A stretch of 64,000 nt of DNA from Pseudomonas sp. B21-040 (GTDB taxonomy: Bacteria; Pseudomonadota; Gammaproteobacteria; Pseudomonadales; Pseudomonadaceae): NCBI RefSeq assembly GCF_024748695.1, contig NZ_CP087176.1, forward strand, positions 5,201,501-5,265,500, in the 5' to 3' direction. How positions within the stretch are numbered: the stretch's first letter is position 1; the number at the start of each line of letters is the position of its first letter. The translations under genes were made by a program, and so were the position numbers. The notes under the pieces are model-generated. The model searched no databases and was not told the origin of the DNA. It saw only the letters and a program-made list of their open reading frames with translations. Below are positions 1-10,520 of this stretch, one piece after another.

Positions 1-54
1 CACGCCATAACCGGTGATGCGCGAACCGGGGTCGATACCAAGGATTAAAGTCAT
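1..54 (-). CDS. ruvC: Crossover junction endodeoxyribonuclease RuvC (5' end only)
   Basis: Only the first 18 codons are inside the window; they read MTLILGIDPGSRITGYGV on the minus strand. This is the typical RuvC N terminus, in which the Asp of the GIDPG motif is the first catalytic metal ligand. RuvC resolves Holliday junctions together with RuvAB. The gene lies downstream of yebC in the same orientation, the usual order in Pseudomonas, but a large palindromic repeat separates the two here. The rest of the gene is beyond the left edge. Confidence 0.85.
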   Translation of the reverse strand, partial: MTLILGIDPGSRITGYGV

Positions 55-105
55 AACGCCTGCGGGTTCAGTGAAAGCACGATATTCAATTCAGCGAATA
101 ACAAT

Positions 106-192
106 TGTGGGAGCTGGCTTGCCTGCGATGGCATCACCTCGGTCTGTCTGATACACCGAGGTGATGCCATCGCAGGCAAGCCAGCTCCCACA
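106..192. repeat. REP-type perfect inverted repeat, 38-bp arms
   Basis: Arms 106-143 and 155-192 are perfect reverse complements around an 11-base loop. The arm begins TGTGGGAGCTGGCTTGCC, which is the sequence style of Pseudomonas REP/REPIN elements. It fills the yebC-ruvC gap and could act as a transcription attenuator or mRNA-stabilising hairpin; that role is inference. Confidence 0.85.
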
Positions 193-209
193 TTAAATCC
201 TAGTCGCCC

Positions 210-956
210 TTAACCCAGCTGTGCAGCCACCGACTCCGGAATGTCCGCGTTGGAGTAGACGTTCTGCACGTCATCCAGGTCTTCAAGCATGTCGATCAGC
301 TTGAGCACCTTCTCGGCGCCTTCCAGGTCCAGCTCGGCGCTGGTAGTGGGCAGCATCACGATTTCTGCGTCTTCACCTTTGAAACCGGCCGCTTCCAGCG
401 CATTACGCACGGAATAGAAACCGGCAAACGAAGTGAATACATCGATGGAGCCGTCTTCATGGGTAACCACGTCATCGGCATCGGCTTCCATGGCCGCTTC
501 CATCAAGGCATCTTCGTCAACGCCTGGGGCGAAGGAAATCTGCCCTTTGCGCTCGAACAGATAGGCCACGGAACCGTCGGTGCCGAGGTTGCCACCACAT
601 TTACTGAAAGCGTGGCGAACCGCGGCGGCGGTGCGATTACGGTTGTCGGTCATGCACTCGACCATCACCGCCACGCCACCCGGGCCGTAGCCTTCGTAGG
701 TCAGCTCGACCATGTCGTCGGTGTCGGCAGCACCGGCACCGCGTGCGACCGCGCGATCGATGATATCGCGGCTCATGTTCGCGCCAAGGGCCTTGTCCAG
801 CGCCAGACGCAAACGCGGGTTGGAACCCGGGTCACCACCGCCCTGACGGGCAGCAACGGTCAGTTCACGAATCCACTTGGTGAAAATCTTGCCCTTCTTG
901 GCATCCTGACGTTCTTTGCGGTGCTTGATGTTCGCCCACTTGGAATGACCCGCCAT
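210..956 (-). CDS. yebC: YebC/PmpR family DNA-binding transcriptional regulator
   Basis: The 248-aa product starts [14 protein letters not shown], the hallmark of the YebC/PmpR family (TACO1 in eukaryotes). Family members are described as transcriptional regulators (PmpR represses the quinolone quorum system in P. aeruginosa) and, more recently, as translation factors for polyproline stretches. The ATG at 954-956 is chosen because the family always begins MAGHSKW and a GGAG ribosome site precedes it; an in-frame extension of 29 codons further upstream has no homologous look. It lies between aspS and ruvC, the conserved Pseudomonas order. Confidence 0.95.
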   Translation of the reverse strand: MAGHSKWANIKHRKERQDAKKGKIFTKWIRELTVAARQGGGDPGSNPRLRLALDKALGANMSRDIIDRAVARGAGAADTDDMVELTYEGYGPGGVAVMVECMTDNRNRTAAAVRHAFSKCGGNLGTDGSVAYLFERKGQISFAPGVDEDALMEAAMEADADDVVTHEDGSIDVFTSFAGFYSVRNALEAAGFKGEDAEIVMLPTTSAELDLEGAEKVLKLIDMLEDLDDVQNVYSNADIPESVAAQLG

Positions 957-1033
957 AACTCGCTCCGAATTCTCTTTGAAACATTGCCCGCCACAGATTG
1001 TCGGCCAGCAACAAAAAAATCTCGACCTAAAGA

Positions 1034-1062
1034 AAAGGCGCATCCGGCAAGGATGCGCCTTT
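1034..1062 (-). terminator. Rho-independent terminator of aspS
   Basis: A 12-bp perfect stem (1034-1045 with 1051-1062) has a 5-base loop and is followed on the minus strand by a T-rich run. It starts 11 bases after the aspS stop codon, so yebC probably has its own promoter in the remaining gap. Confidence 0.75.
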
Positions 1063-1072
1063 GCGGTCAGCC

Positions 1073-2848
1073 TTACTCAGCCTTTGGCGTTTCGCGCAGG
1101 CGAATGTGCAATTCGCGCAGTGCCTTGGCATCAACCTGACCCGGTGCCTGAGTCATGACGTCTGCCGCGCTCTGGGTTTTCGGGAAGGCGATCACTTCAC
1201 GGATCGACTGGGCGCCGGTCATCAGCATCACCAGACGATCCAGACCGAAGGCCAGGCCACCGTGCGGCGGTGCGCCGTACTTCAGGGCGTCGAGCAGGAA
1301 GCCGAACTTCTCTTCCTGTTCCGCTTCGTTGATTCCCAGCAGGCGGAATACGGTCTGCTGCATTTCCTTGCGGTGGATACGGATCGAACCGCCACCCAGC
1401 TCAGTGCCGTTCAGCACCATGTCGTAGGCACGGGACAGAGCGGTCGCCGGGTTGGCTTCCAGTTCTTCCGGGGTGCACTTCGGCGCGGTGAACGGGTGGT
1501 GCAAGGCAGTGAAGCTGCCGTCGTCGTTTTCTTCGAACATCGGGAAGTCGACGACCCACATTGGCGCCCACTTGCAGGTCAGCAGCTCCAGGTCGTTACC
1601 TACCTTGATCCGCAGCGCGCCCAGGGCCTCGCTGACGATCTTGGCTTTGTCAGCACCGAAGAACACGATGTCGCCGTCAACCGCGCCAACGCGATCCAGG
1701 ATCACATTGAGGTTGGCTTCAGGGATGTTCTTCACGATTGGCGATTGCAGGCCTTCGACGCCTTTGGCGCGCTCGTTGACCTTGATGTACGCCAGGCCCT
1801 TGGCACCGTAGATGCCGACGAACTTGGTGTAGTCGTCGATCTGCTTGCGCGGCATGCTCGCAGCGCCTGGAACGCGCAACGCGGCAATGCGGCATTTCGG
1901 GTCGTTGGCCGGGCCGCTGAACACCTTGAAGTCGACTTCTTTCAGTTGATCTTCAACGTCAACCAGTTCCAGCGGGTTACGCAGGTCTGGCTTGTCGGAA
2001 CCGTAACGACGCATGGCTTCTGCGAAGGTCATGTGCGGGAAGTCGCCGAATTCCAGGTCCAGCACTTCCTTGAACAGGTTGCGGATCATTTTTTCGGTGA
2101 TGCCCATGATCTCGTTTTCATCGAGGAAGCTGGTCTCGATGTCGATCTGGGTGAACTCAGGCTGACGGTCGGCACGCAGGTCTTCGTCGCGGAAGCACTT
2201 GGCGATCTGGTAGTAACGGTCGAAGCCAGCCACCATCAGCAGTTGCTTGAACAGCTGTGGCGATTGCGGCAAGGCGAAGAACGAACCGGCGTGAGTACGG
2301 CTCGGCACCAGGTAGTCGCGAGCACCTTCAGGGGTCGCGCGGGTCAGGATCGGCGTCTCGACGTCGAGGAAGCCGTTCTCGTCGAGGAAGCGACGGATGC
2401 TGGTGGTCATGCGCGAACGCAAACGCAGCTTCTCGGCCATTTCCGGGCGACGCAGGTCAAGGAAGCGATAGCGCAGGCGGGTTTCTTCGCCGACATCGGA
2501 GAACTCGTTCAGCGGGAACGGCGGGGTTTCCGACTCGTTCAGCACTTCCAGTTCGTAGCCGAGGACTTCGATCATGCCCGACGCCATGTTGGCGTTGGTC
2601 GCACCAGCCGGGCGCAGGCGAACCTTGCCGGTGATCTTCACGACGTACTCGCTGCGCACGCGATCGGCGGCGGCGAAGGATTCAGCGCGGTCCGGGTCGA
2701 ACACTACCTGGGCCAGACCATCACGATCACGGATATCGAGGAAAATCACCCCACCGTGGTCACGGCGACGGTGGACCCATCCGCAAAGGGTAATTTCCTG
2801 GCCGTCCAGGCTTTCGTTCAGTTGGCCGCAATAATGGCTGCGCATCAT
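1073..2848 (-). CDS. aspS: Aspartyl-tRNA synthetase (AspRS, bacterial type)
   Basis: The 591-aa product starts [17 protein letters not shown], almost the same as P. aeruginosa AspRS as I remember it, and has the family's usual length. The N-terminal OB-fold anticodon domain ([20 protein letters not shown]) is followed by the class II core with motif 2 ([14 protein letters not shown]) and motif 3 ([15 protein letters not shown]). The internal GAD insertion is present, as expected for bacterial-type enzymes. It charges tRNA-Asp in the cytoplasm and, in organisms without AsnRS, may be non-discriminating and also feed the GatCAB route to Asn-tRNA. A terminator follows the stop codon. Confidence 0.97.
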   Translation of the reverse strand: MMRSHYCGQLNESLDGQEITLCGWVHRRRDHGGVIFLDIRDRDGLAQVVFDPDRAESFAAADRVRSEYVVKITGKVRLRPAGATNANMASGMIEVLGYELEVLNESETPPFPLNEFSDVGEETRLRYRFLDLRRPEMAEKLRLRSRMTTSIRRFLDENGFLDVETPILTRATPEGARDYLVPSRTHAGSFFALPQSPQLFKQLLMVAGFDRYYQIAKCFRDEDLRADRQPEFTQIDIETSFLDENEIMGITEKMIRNLFKEVLDLEFGDFPHMTFAEAMRRYGSDKPDLRNPLELVDVEDQLKEVDFKVFSGPANDPKCRIAALRVPGAASMPRKQIDDYTKFVGIYGAKGLAYIKVNERAKGVEGLQSPIVKNIPEANLNVILDRVGAVDGDIVFFGADKAKIVSEALGALRIKVGNDLELLTCKWAPMWVVDFPMFEENDDGSFTALHHPFTAPKCTPEELEANPATALSRAYDMVLNGTELGGGSIRIHRKEMQQTVFRLLGINEAEQEEKFGFLLDALKYGAPPHGGLAFGLDRLVMLMTGAQSIREVIAFPKTQSAADVMTQAPGQVDAKALRELHIRLRETPKAE

Positions 2849-2954
2849 GGTAGTGGTTTCACTTCTCGTAATTCGAAATTCGGTTGGAGTCCTGCACATC
2901 AGGCTGCGGATGATGCAAGAGCTCACGCGTGTGGTTCAACTCAGGCCCTAGACC

Positions 2955-3176
2955 CTAGTCAGCTTTGTCGCCGCCGGCCAGGTTCTTCTTCGAGCCGGTC
3001 TTGAAATCGGTTTCGTACCAGCCGGTGCCGCTGAGGCGGAAACCTGGCATGGACAGCATCTTTTTAAGCTCTGGCGCCTGGCAGGCAGGGCAGTCGACCA
3101 GCGGTGCTGCGCTGATCTTTTGAATGGCTTCCAACTGATGACCACAGGAAGCACATTGATAGTCGTACATCGGCAT
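2955..3176 (-). CDS. FmdB-type zinc-ribbon small protein
   Basis: The 73-aa protein MPMYDYQCASCGHQLEA has two CxxC pairs (CASC and CPAC), which form a zinc ribbon of the FmdB/CxxC_CXXC_SSSS family. The tail is basic and ends GGDKAD. The family is named after a putative regulator of formamidase, but its real function is unknown. It is the gene just upstream of aspS in Pseudomonas, with the same orientation and a gap of about 100 bases, so co-transcription is possible. The start is chosen because the conserved sequence begins at MPMYDYQ; the in-frame upstream extension looks non-coding. Confidence 0.85.
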   Translation of the reverse strand: MPMYDYQCASCGHQLEAIQKISAAPLVDCPACQAPELKKMLSMPGFRLSGTGWYETDFKTGSKKNLAGGDKAD

Positions 3177-3312
3177 GGGGGTTGTCTCGGCGATCAGATT
3201 GCTACCGCACACGCTGGGTTTTGCGGCAAAGAGCGGGATTATATCCATTAAATGCAGCCTGTGCAGCCGTAAGACTGCACAGACTGACACTCAACCCTCT
3301 ACGTCGCTGCGG

Positions 3313-3651
3313 CTAAGGCGCCGCAATGCAGCCCCCTTCCTTCAAGCTGCGCACGACGCAGACAACCCGCACCAGCCCGGTAAAGTTCCTGACCCCGCCG
3401 TGACGCAAATGCACTTCGCGGTCCACATGGGACAACAGCGCGCTGACCGAACAGCAATTGACCTTGGCCATATCGCCCAAAATATCCCAATAGACCTGTT
3501 CAAGCCGCAAGCAGGTCGCAAAACCATTCAAGCGCACCGAACGGGACAACGGCCGGGCCAGCCCCATATCAAATTCACTGACGAACGGATCAACCCTTAT
3601 ATCCCGGGCAGGGCCGAGCCTCCCTTCGCCAAACCTGTCTTCGTAATCCAT
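3313..3651 (-). CDS. Ribbon-helix-helix (RHH_4-like) domain protein
   Basis: The 112-aa product has the pattern SVRLNG-x-AT-LRLE-x-YWD-IL (residues about 38-60) followed by SVSALLSHVDRE, which matches the RHH_4 type of ribbon-helix-helix domain with an N-terminal DNA-contacting strand and two helices. Family members are small putative transcription factors of mostly unknown target. An AAAGGAG ribosome site stands upstream of the ATG at 3649-3651. The last 15 or so residues are not recognisable. Cysteines are unusually frequent (about four). The gene is separated by a short gap from the FmdB-type gene downstream. Confidence 0.75.
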   Translation of the reverse strand: MDYEDRFGEGRLGPARDIRVDPFVSEFDMGLARPLSRSVRLNGFATCLRLEQVYWDILGDMAKVNCCSVSALLSHVDREVHLRHGGVRNFTGLVRVVCVVRSLKEGGCIAAP

Positions 3652-3787
3652 ATCGTTGACACTCCTTTGCCATCCTTGCTTTCTGTAAGAGCACGTTCTG
3701 TTTCCTTATAAAAGCGCAGGCGCAAAGGTATATCCAGATGACTTTATGACCCTCGACGTAGGATAAGCCAACAGTTGAAGGGGGATC

Positions 3788-3859
3788 ATGGAGACCGTCC
3801 TAGGCCGGCCGTTTTCCTACATGCCCAGGCGAGTTTTAACCCGCACAAAAGCGACTTGA
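3788..3859 (+). CDS. Candidate 23-codon small ORF with strong ribosome site
   Basis: An ATG at 3788 is preceded by GAAGGGGGATC, a strong Shine-Dalgarno sequence at good spacing. The frame reads METVLGRPFSYMPRRV and then LTRTKAT before TGA. The peptide is basic with no recognised family. It lies in the otherwise gene-free stretch between the RHH gene and the dps remnant. Only the ribosome site supports it, so it may be chance. Confidence 0.25.
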   Translation: METVLGRPFSYMPRRVLTRTKAT

Positions 3860-3919
3860 AGAAGTAGAAGGACAAAACGCGAACGACACCTCAACGGCAT
3901 CATTCGCGTACTGGCGAGA

Positions 3920-4018
3920 TTACTGATCCAGCAAGGACCGTAACATCCAGGCGGCTTTCTCGTGGACCTGCATGCGCTGGGTCAGCAGATCGGCGGTGAG
4001 CACTCCGACCTCTTCCTT
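3920..4018 (-). pseudogene. Remnant of a Dps-family gene (C-terminal end only)
   Basis: The last about 31 codons of this minus-strand frame (TADLLTQRMQVHEKAAWMLR, then SLLDQ) match the conserved C terminus of Pseudomonas Dps proteins, iron-storing DNA-protecting dodecamers. No ferroxidase-site residues and none of the remaining 120 or so residues of a Dps are found upstream; the frame continues to 4219 but without Dps similarity. In PAO1 an intact dps-family gene (PA0962, from memory) sits at this same place between aspS and the cold-shock gene. I read it as a deleted gene of which only the 3' end survives. Confidence 0.7.
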
Positions 4019-4295
4019 AATAGAAGAAAGCCGCGCATAACAAACCTGCCGACATCCCGCCGCCCCGAATGACGCCCTGACCCAGGACAAATCGCCCCCC
4101 ACAGCACCGCCTGACTGCCTGATTTGAGTAGCTGCAGGCTTTGCTGTTAAATAGACCGTGTGTCGCTGCCGCCTATTTTCCGGGGGCTGCGCATAGGCTG
4201 ATAGCGGGTACGTGCCCAACGCCTCTTATTGTTCTGAAGCGAACCGTACTCAATCAGCTCTTCCTTGTGATCCGTCTTAACGTGAGTTAATCAAA

Positions 4296-4898
4296 ATGTT
4301 GAAAATCGTCCACTTGCTAACGGGCGCAGCAGCCCTGCTGCTGTCCTTCATCCCTAGCCTGCGATCTGAAGCGGTACCTTACCTGCAACAACCCGATGCA
4401 CTGTACCTGGCCTTTTTCGGCCTGCTGAACCTCACCCTTGCTCCTGTCATCCCTTACTGGAACAAAGGCCCGCGTCACCAACTGCAAAACCTGGTCAGCG
4501 CTCTGCTGGTGCTGGCTGTCTTCCTGCAAATCCTGACGCTGCTCGCGCCGATGCCTGTCATCGCCGGCCAGCCTGCCGTTCTGTTCAGCCTGGTGGCTGC
4601 CCTGGCCGGCGTTTTACTGCACCTGGGTGTCAGCTTCTACAAATCTTCACCGGCCGCCGCCTCGCCAAGCTATGACATGAGCAACCGCGATACCGGCACC
4701 GTAAAATGGTTCAACACCTCCAAAGGCTTCGGCTTTATTTCCCGCGACTCCGGCGATGATATTTTCGTGCATTTCCGGGCCATTCGCGGTGAAGGTCACC
4801 GTGTTCTGGTCGAAGGCCAGCGCGTGGAGTTCTCTGTCATGAACCGCGACAAAGGCCTGCAAGCCGAAGATGTGATCGCCGCACTGCCGCGCCGCTGA
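4296..4898 (+). CDS. Membrane-anchored cold-shock-domain protein
   Basis: The 200-aa protein has an N-terminal membrane part with about three hydrophobic segments (residues about 4-20, 30-55 and 65-110) and a C-terminal cold-shock domain (residues about 130-198). The latter carries [15 protein letters not shown] (RNP1-like KGFGFI) and DIFVHFRAI (RNP2-like), the nucleic-acid binding motifs. The domain order suggests single-stranded RNA or DNA binding tethered to the inner membrane; the function is not established. In PAO1 a cold-shock gene occupies the same place. No strong ribosome site is visible before the ATG. A good terminator follows. Confidence 0.85.
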   Translation: MLKIVHLLTGAAALLLSFIPSLRSEAVPYLQQPDALYLAFFGLLNLTLAPVIPYWNKGPRHQLQNLVSALLVLAVFLQILTLLAPMPVIAGQPAVLFSLVAALAGVLLHLGVSFYKSSPAAASPSYDMSNRDTGTVKWFNTSKGFGFISRDSGDDIFVHFRAIRGEGHRVLVEGQRVEFSVMNRDKGLQAEDVIAALPRR

Positions 4899-4910
4899 TC
4901 CAAGGCTAAA

Positions 4911-4949
4911 AAAAACCGCGAACAGCCAGGCTGGCTGTTCGCGGTTTTT
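4911..4949 (+). terminator. Rho-independent terminator after the cold-shock gene
   Basis: Perfect 18-bp arms (4911-4928 and 4932-4949) surround a 3-base loop, with an A-run on the left and a T-run on the right. The symmetry makes it able to stop both the cold-shock gene from the left and slyX from the right, whose stop codon is 13 bases away. Confidence 0.9.
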
Positions 4950-4962
4950 TATTGCACGCATT

Positions 4963-5169
4963 TTAGTAATGCGGTGGTGGCGCTTCTTCTTCAAAGGTGT
5001 CGAACTGGCCAGCCATTTCTTCCTGCCGCTTGAGCAGTGCTGCCATTTGCAACTGCAGGCGCTCAACGGCGCGCTGCTGGGTCGCCAGCACATCGCTCAA
5101 TGCCTGGATGGTGTCATCCTGAAAGGCCAATTGGCTCTCCAGATCGGTAACGCGTTCTTCCAGGCTCAT
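4963..5169 (-). CDS. slyX: SlyX family protein
   Basis: The 68-aa product [20 protein letters not shown] is a heptad-rich coiled coil followed by the proline-rich tail EEEAPPPHY, the standard shape of SlyX (72 aa in E. coli). Its function is unknown; in enterobacteria it sits next to the FKBP-type isomerase gene slyD. Here it follows the HIT gene with only a 3-base gap, so the two form an operon. Confidence 0.92.
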   Translation of the reverse strand: MSLEERVTDLESQLAFQDDTIQALSDVLATQQRAVERLQLQMAALLKRQEEMAGQFDTFEEEAPPPHY

Positions 5170-5172
5170 GTT

Positions 5173-5598
5173 TCAACCCTCCAGAAACGTAAAGTCTTCG
5201 GTTAATACCAAACGCAGCCGCTCGCGAATCGCGGCAATCTGATCTGCGTTGTAGGGTTTGGCGGGCAGCTTGCCCCAGACCGGAGCCGGCCAGGCGGCGT
5301 CGTCCTGCTTGCGCACAATCACATGCATGTGCAACTGACTGACGACATTACCCAAGGCCGCGACATTCAACTTGTCGGCGTCGAACGAATCCTTGAGGGT
5401 TTCCGCCAATGCGGTCGTCTCCTGCCACAACTGTTGCTGATCGGCGCCATCCAACTGAAATATCTCGCTGATATCGTCGCGACGAGGCACCAGGATGAAC
5501 CAGGGGTAATTCGAATCGTTAGACAACAGCAACCGGCAAAGCGGGAAATCCCCGATCGGTAACGTGTCTTGTTGGAGCCGTGGATCTAAAGCGAACAC
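5173..5598 (-). CDS. HIT family nucleotide-binding protein
   Basis: The 141-aa product contains the histidine-triad signature region as QLHMHVIV (first position Gln instead of His), preceded by an alpha/beta HIT fold that begins FALDPRLQQDT and includes YPWFILVPRR. HIT proteins hydrolyse or transfer nucleoside phosphoramidates and related nucleotides; the substrate is unknown here. The start is taken as the GTG at 5596-5598 because GGGAG lies 8 bases upstream; a GTG three codons earlier overlaps that ribosome site. It is the first gene of the HIT-slyX operon. Confidence 0.88.
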   Translation of the reverse strand: MFALDPRLQQDTLPIGDFPLCRLLLSNDSNYPWFILVPRRDDISEIFQLDGADQQQLWQETTALAETLKDSFDADKLNVAALGNVVSQLHMHVIVRKQDDAAWPAPVWGKLPAKPYNADQIAAIRERLRLVLTEDFTFLEG

Positions 5599-6473
5599 TG
5601 TGCGCACTCCCGCCGGGTTCTCAATTTCAGCTTAGCGCCCCTCCCGAGGGACGGTGCGCCAAGCGACAGGACGGCAGCATACCTGTGAACGGCGCTAGCT
5701 TCACGACCCGGCACTCGCCCCGCCATGAGTCACTTATTGCCCAAACGCACCATTTCAGAACCCACGACCCGAGCCAAAACGCCGAAATACTTGATTAACA
5801 ACGATGCGTTCGATTCGGCCAAATGACAGCACTGTATGAAATCAGTACAGCAATTAAAATTTTTTGCACCAAAACCGCACAGCTCGTCTACGCTGATTGC
5901 GTCAGCATCCGCCATTTACTCACTAGCGGGGTGAACCGGTAACATTTTTGGTTGTCACGGCGTCGCGAAAAATGTTGATGCACGATGCATTCCCTGGCGT
6001 CAAGCCCGAACAATAAGTGCTTGAAACGCCCGGTTTTATGAGGTTTTTACAGCGTCAGGCGGGCTATCAGAAAAAAATCGCTACAAATGTCTGATTTGTG
6101 CACGCTTGTTGCATTCACACCCACATCGCCTTGGATGCCTCTGCTGGAAGTGGAAGGTTCAAGGCAAATAAAAACAGCGGCAGGGTTGCCCAATGGAGAT
6201 TCAAACGTTTCACCAAGGACTCTTTTTACCGATGTTCAAGCCCTGGAAAACAACGTTAAAGTTGCCGGCCCGCTTGCATTGAGGCTGTAAATTTGCGACA
6301 TCTACCAAGCTGTTTGCGACACGGTCGTAAAGAAGCTGAAAGGTTAGATACGCAAGTATCGCCAACATGGTCGGCGTGATATAAGTTTGCGCCGACACAA
6401 AAAGAAAGAGCCGCCCAGATAATAAATCAGGTGGGACGGCAGTACTCTTCTAAAACCAAAGGAGCAAATCACG
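5599..6473. other. Long intergenic and leader region before the OprD porin
   Basis: About 870 bases without a convincing gene. Short frames here have no ribosome site or recognisable product. The sequence is more AT-rich than its flanks and must contain the porin promoter. Just upstream of the porin start are an imperfect hairpin (6410-6440) and a 7-bp inverted repeat (6370-6376 with 6390-6396), which may form structure in the mRNA leader. I could not identify a specific operator. Confidence 0.4.
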
Positions 6474-7817
6474 ATGCGCGTGATGAAGTGGAGCATGATC
6501 GCACTGGCAGTTGCAGCAGCAGCCAGTACTCAGTTGGCAGTAGCCGCACCTTTCGTAAGCGACCAGGCAGAAGCCAAAGGTTTTGTTGAAGACAGCAAGC
6601 TCGACTTGCTGGTTCGCAACTACTATTTCAACCGCAATAAGACAGGTCCCAAAAACTTCGACGACAAAGACTGGACCCAGGGCATTCAGGGCATGTACAG
6701 CTCTGGCTACACCCAAGGTCTGATCGGTGTTGGCGTTGAAGCCTGGGGCCAACTGGCAATCAAACTCGACGGTTCCGACAAGTACGCCGGTTCGGGTAAC
6801 CTGAGCCTTAACGATCAGGGCGAAAACAACGACAGCCAAGGCAAAGCCGGCGCTGCTGCCAAGTTCCGCATCTCCAAGACCGAGCTGAAAATCGGCGACA
6901 TGCAGCCTAGCACCGCACCGGTGTTCGCTGTTGGCGGTTCGCGTATCCTTCACCAAACTGCCAGCGGTATCCAACTGCAGAGCAGCGAAGTCAAAGACCT
7001 TGACCTCGAAGGCGGCCACTTTTACTCGTCGACTAGCCAGAACGCAAACGCCCGCGATGGCAGCCTGTGGGCTACCTACGCCAATGGCGGTAATGGCATC
7101 CAAGCCAACTCGATCGACTATTTCGGTGGCAAGTATGGCGTCAGCGACAGCCTGAGCTTCTCGCTCTACGGCGCCAAGCTCGAAGACATCTGGAACCAGT
7201 ACTACGCCAACGCGAACTACACGCTCCCACTGGGCGGCGATGAGTCGATCAACTTCGACGGTAACTACTACAACACCAAGGACACCGGTAACGCTAAAGC
7301 TGGCCCTATCAGCAACAACGCCTACTCGCTGGCCGCTGCCTTCTCGTTCCTGAAAGCACACACCATCACCCTGGGCTTCCAGAAAATTAACGGCGACACC
7401 CCGTTCGACTACATCGGGGTGGGTGACAACAACAAAGGCGGCGACTCGATTTTCCTCGCCAACTCCATCCAGTACTCTGACTTCAACGCCCCTGGCGAGA
7501 AGTCGGTACAAGCCCGTTACGACCTGAAAATGGCCGAATACGGCGTACCTGGTCTGAGCTTTATGACCCGTTACGTGAAAGGTTGGGACATCGACGGCAC
7601 CAACACCCCAGTAGGCAGCACTTATGCTGGCATGTACGGTGCAGACGGCAAACACCACGAAACCAACGTGGAAGTTAAATACGTAATCCAATCCGGCCCG
7701 GCTAAAGATCTGTCGTTCCGCATCCGTCAAGCATGGCACTCCGCCAACGCAGACGAAGGCGAGGGCGATATCGCTGAGTTCCGCCTGATCACCGACTACC
7801 CGCTCAACATTCTGTAA
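6474..7817 (+). CDS. oprD: OprD family outer membrane porin
   Basis: The 447-aa product starts with a signal peptide (about residues 1-25, cleaved near AVAA/PFVSDQAEAKG) and continues as an OprD-type 18-strand beta-barrel with the family opening KLDLLVRNYYFNRN and the ending EFRLITDYPLNIL. OprD-family porins take up basic amino acids, small peptides, aromatic acids and in P. aeruginosa carbapenems; the substrate of this paralogue cannot be told from sequence. An AAAGGAG site precedes the ATG. The position next to the HIT-slyX operon corresponds to PAO1 oprD (PA0958, from memory). A bidirectional terminator follows. Confidence 0.93.
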   Translation: MRVMKWSMIALAVAAAASTQLAVAAPFVSDQAEAKGFVEDSKLDLLVRNYYFNRNKTGPKNFDDKDWTQGIQGMYSSGYTQGLIGVGVEAWGQLAIKLDGSDKYAGSGNLSLNDQGENNDSQGKAGAAAKFRISKTELKIGDMQPSTAPVFAVGGSRILHQTASGIQLQSSEVKDLDLEGGHFYSSTSQNANARDGSLWATYANGGNGIQANSIDYFGGKYGVSDSLSFSLYGAKLEDIWNQYYANANYTLPLGGDESINFDGNYYNTKDTGNAKAGPISNNAYSLAAAFSFLKAHTITLGFQKINGDTPFDYIGVGDNNKGGDSIFLANSIQYSDFNAPGEKSVQARYDLKMAEYGVPGLSFMTRYVKGWDIDGTNTPVGSTYAGMYGADGKHHETNVEVKYVIQSGPAKDLSFRIRQAWHSANADEGEGDIAEFRLITDYPLNIL

Positions 7818-7843
7818 TTGCAGAACGTTAATTAGCGGTAATC

Positions 7844-7876
7844 AAAAAAAGGCCCATCTTCGGATGGGCCTTTTTT
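7844..7876. terminator. Bidirectional terminator between oprD and mscS
   Basis: An 8-bp GC stem (ggcccatc/gatgggcc) with a TTCG tetraloop at 7859-7862 is flanked by seven A on the left and six T on the right. It ends both the plus-strand porin gene and the convergent minus-strand MscS gene. Confidence 0.92.
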
Positions 7877-7959
7877 CGTGGACAACAAACAATGCGCTGA
7901 AAAGATCAAATCCGTGAGAAACATGCCTGACCAAAGAGTCAGATATGATCAAAAAACAA

Positions 7960-8802
7960 TCACTGCACTGCAGATTCCTGAACCACACGAATCATCCGTT
8001 GTGGCAAAGGAACATCAACACCAGCAGTTTTCAAACGATCACGGGACTGTTCGTTGAACATAAACATCACGTCCCAATAATCCGCCGTCTTTACCCAGAC
8101 GCGAAGCGAAAGAGTGATCGAACTGTCACCCAAGGTAGAAACAACAGCCTGAGGTGCCGGATCTGCCAATACGCGTGGATCTTTGGCCAATTCCAGCAGT
8201 ACTTCACGTGCCTTCTGCAAGTCCGCTTCGTAATCGACACCTACATCGAACACTACTTTGCGCGTGGGTTGACGATTGGTATTGGTGATGATGCCGTTCG
8301 ACAAGTTGCCGTTAGGTACGATGATGGTTTTGTTATCGCCGGTACGCAGTACGGTATGGAAGATCTGAATGCTGTCGACAGTACCGGCAACCCCCTGAGC
8401 TTCAATCCAGTCACCGATACGAAACGGACGGAACAACAGAATCAGCACGCCGCCCGCGAAGTTGGCCAGGCTGCCTTGCAAGGCCAGACCAATGGCCAGA
8501 CCGGCGGCACCGATCGCTGCGACAAACGAGGTAGTTTCCACGCCAATCATCGAGGCCACGCTGACAATCAGCAAAACCTTGAGAATGATGTTCGCCAGGC
8601 TGCTGATGAACCCTTGCAGCGCAAGATCTGCATTGCGCAACGCCAGCAAGCCGCCGAGTTTTTGCGTCACTTTATTGATCAGCCACCAACCGATGGCCAG
8701 CGTGATGACGGCCAGCAACACGCGGCTGCCGTATTCCATGATCATTGGAATCCAGGCTTGGGAAGCCTTGACCAGGTTGTCCACTTCAGCATTCAAATCC
8801 AT
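7960..8802 (-). CDS. Small-conductance mechanosensitive channel (MscS family)
   Basis: The 280-aa product has the three-helix MscS plan: two hydrophobic helices near residues 20-45 and 60-90, then the pore helix AAIGAAGLAIGLALQGSLAN with its Gly/Ala packing, followed by the beta domain (RPFRIGDWIEAQGVAGTV) and the C-terminal alpha/beta domain. The length equals E. coli MscS (286 aa). It opens under membrane tension and releases solutes on hypo-osmotic shock. The start at 8800-8802 (MDLNAEV) is chosen for the AGGAGA ribosome site; an in-frame start 8 codons upstream overlaps that site. Confidence 0.93.
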   Translation of the reverse strand: MDLNAEVDNLVKASQAWIPMIMEYGSRVLLAVITLAIGWWLINKVTQKLGGLLALRNADLALQGFISSLANIILKVLLIVSVASMIGVETTSFVAAIGAAGLAIGLALQGSLANFAGGVLILLFRPFRIGDWIEAQGVAGTVDSIQIFHTVLRTGDNKTIIVPNGNLSNGIITNTNRQPTRKVVFDVGVDYEADLQKAREVLLELAKDPRVLADPAPQAVVSTLGDSSITLSLRVWVKTADYWDVMFMFNEQSRDRLKTAGVDVPLPQRMIRVVQESAVQ

Positions 8803-8829
8803 CTTGTTTCTCCTGACTTCCGGCACGCT

Positions 8830-8881
8830 AAAAAATGAGCGGCAGAAAGACCAAACCCCAGGGGCTCAATCATTTCTGCCG
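8830..8881 (-). terminator. Possible terminator of yajQ
   Basis: Arms 8840-8848 and 8873-8881 (cggcagaaa/tttctgccg) pair perfectly around a 24-base loop and are followed on the minus strand by a run of six T. It lies between yajQ and mscS. The large loop makes it less certain. Confidence 0.45.
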
Positions 8882-8931
8882 TTGCTTGGGCCTCGGACGC
8901 CGAAAACGCCGAGAGGTTCCCACTTGGTCGA

Positions 8932-10475
<1,544 letters not shown>

Positions 10476-10520
10476 GCAGCGGCTACGCTGGCCACTTGTT
10501 CCATTCAAGCGACGAACCTG

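Noticed and set aside
1061..3004. Long plus-strand open frame opposite aspS
   Set aside because: It is the antisense shadow of a GC-rich real gene, has no ribosome site and no recognisable domain.
5832..5850. CTGTA-N9-TACAG as a fourth copy of the Tc operator
   Set aside because: Its CTGT and ACAG are 11 bases apart, not 8, and it is not in front of a Tc gene.
5730..5915. 61-codon minus-strand frame in the porin upstream region
   Set aside because: No ribosome site and no recognisable product; probably chance.
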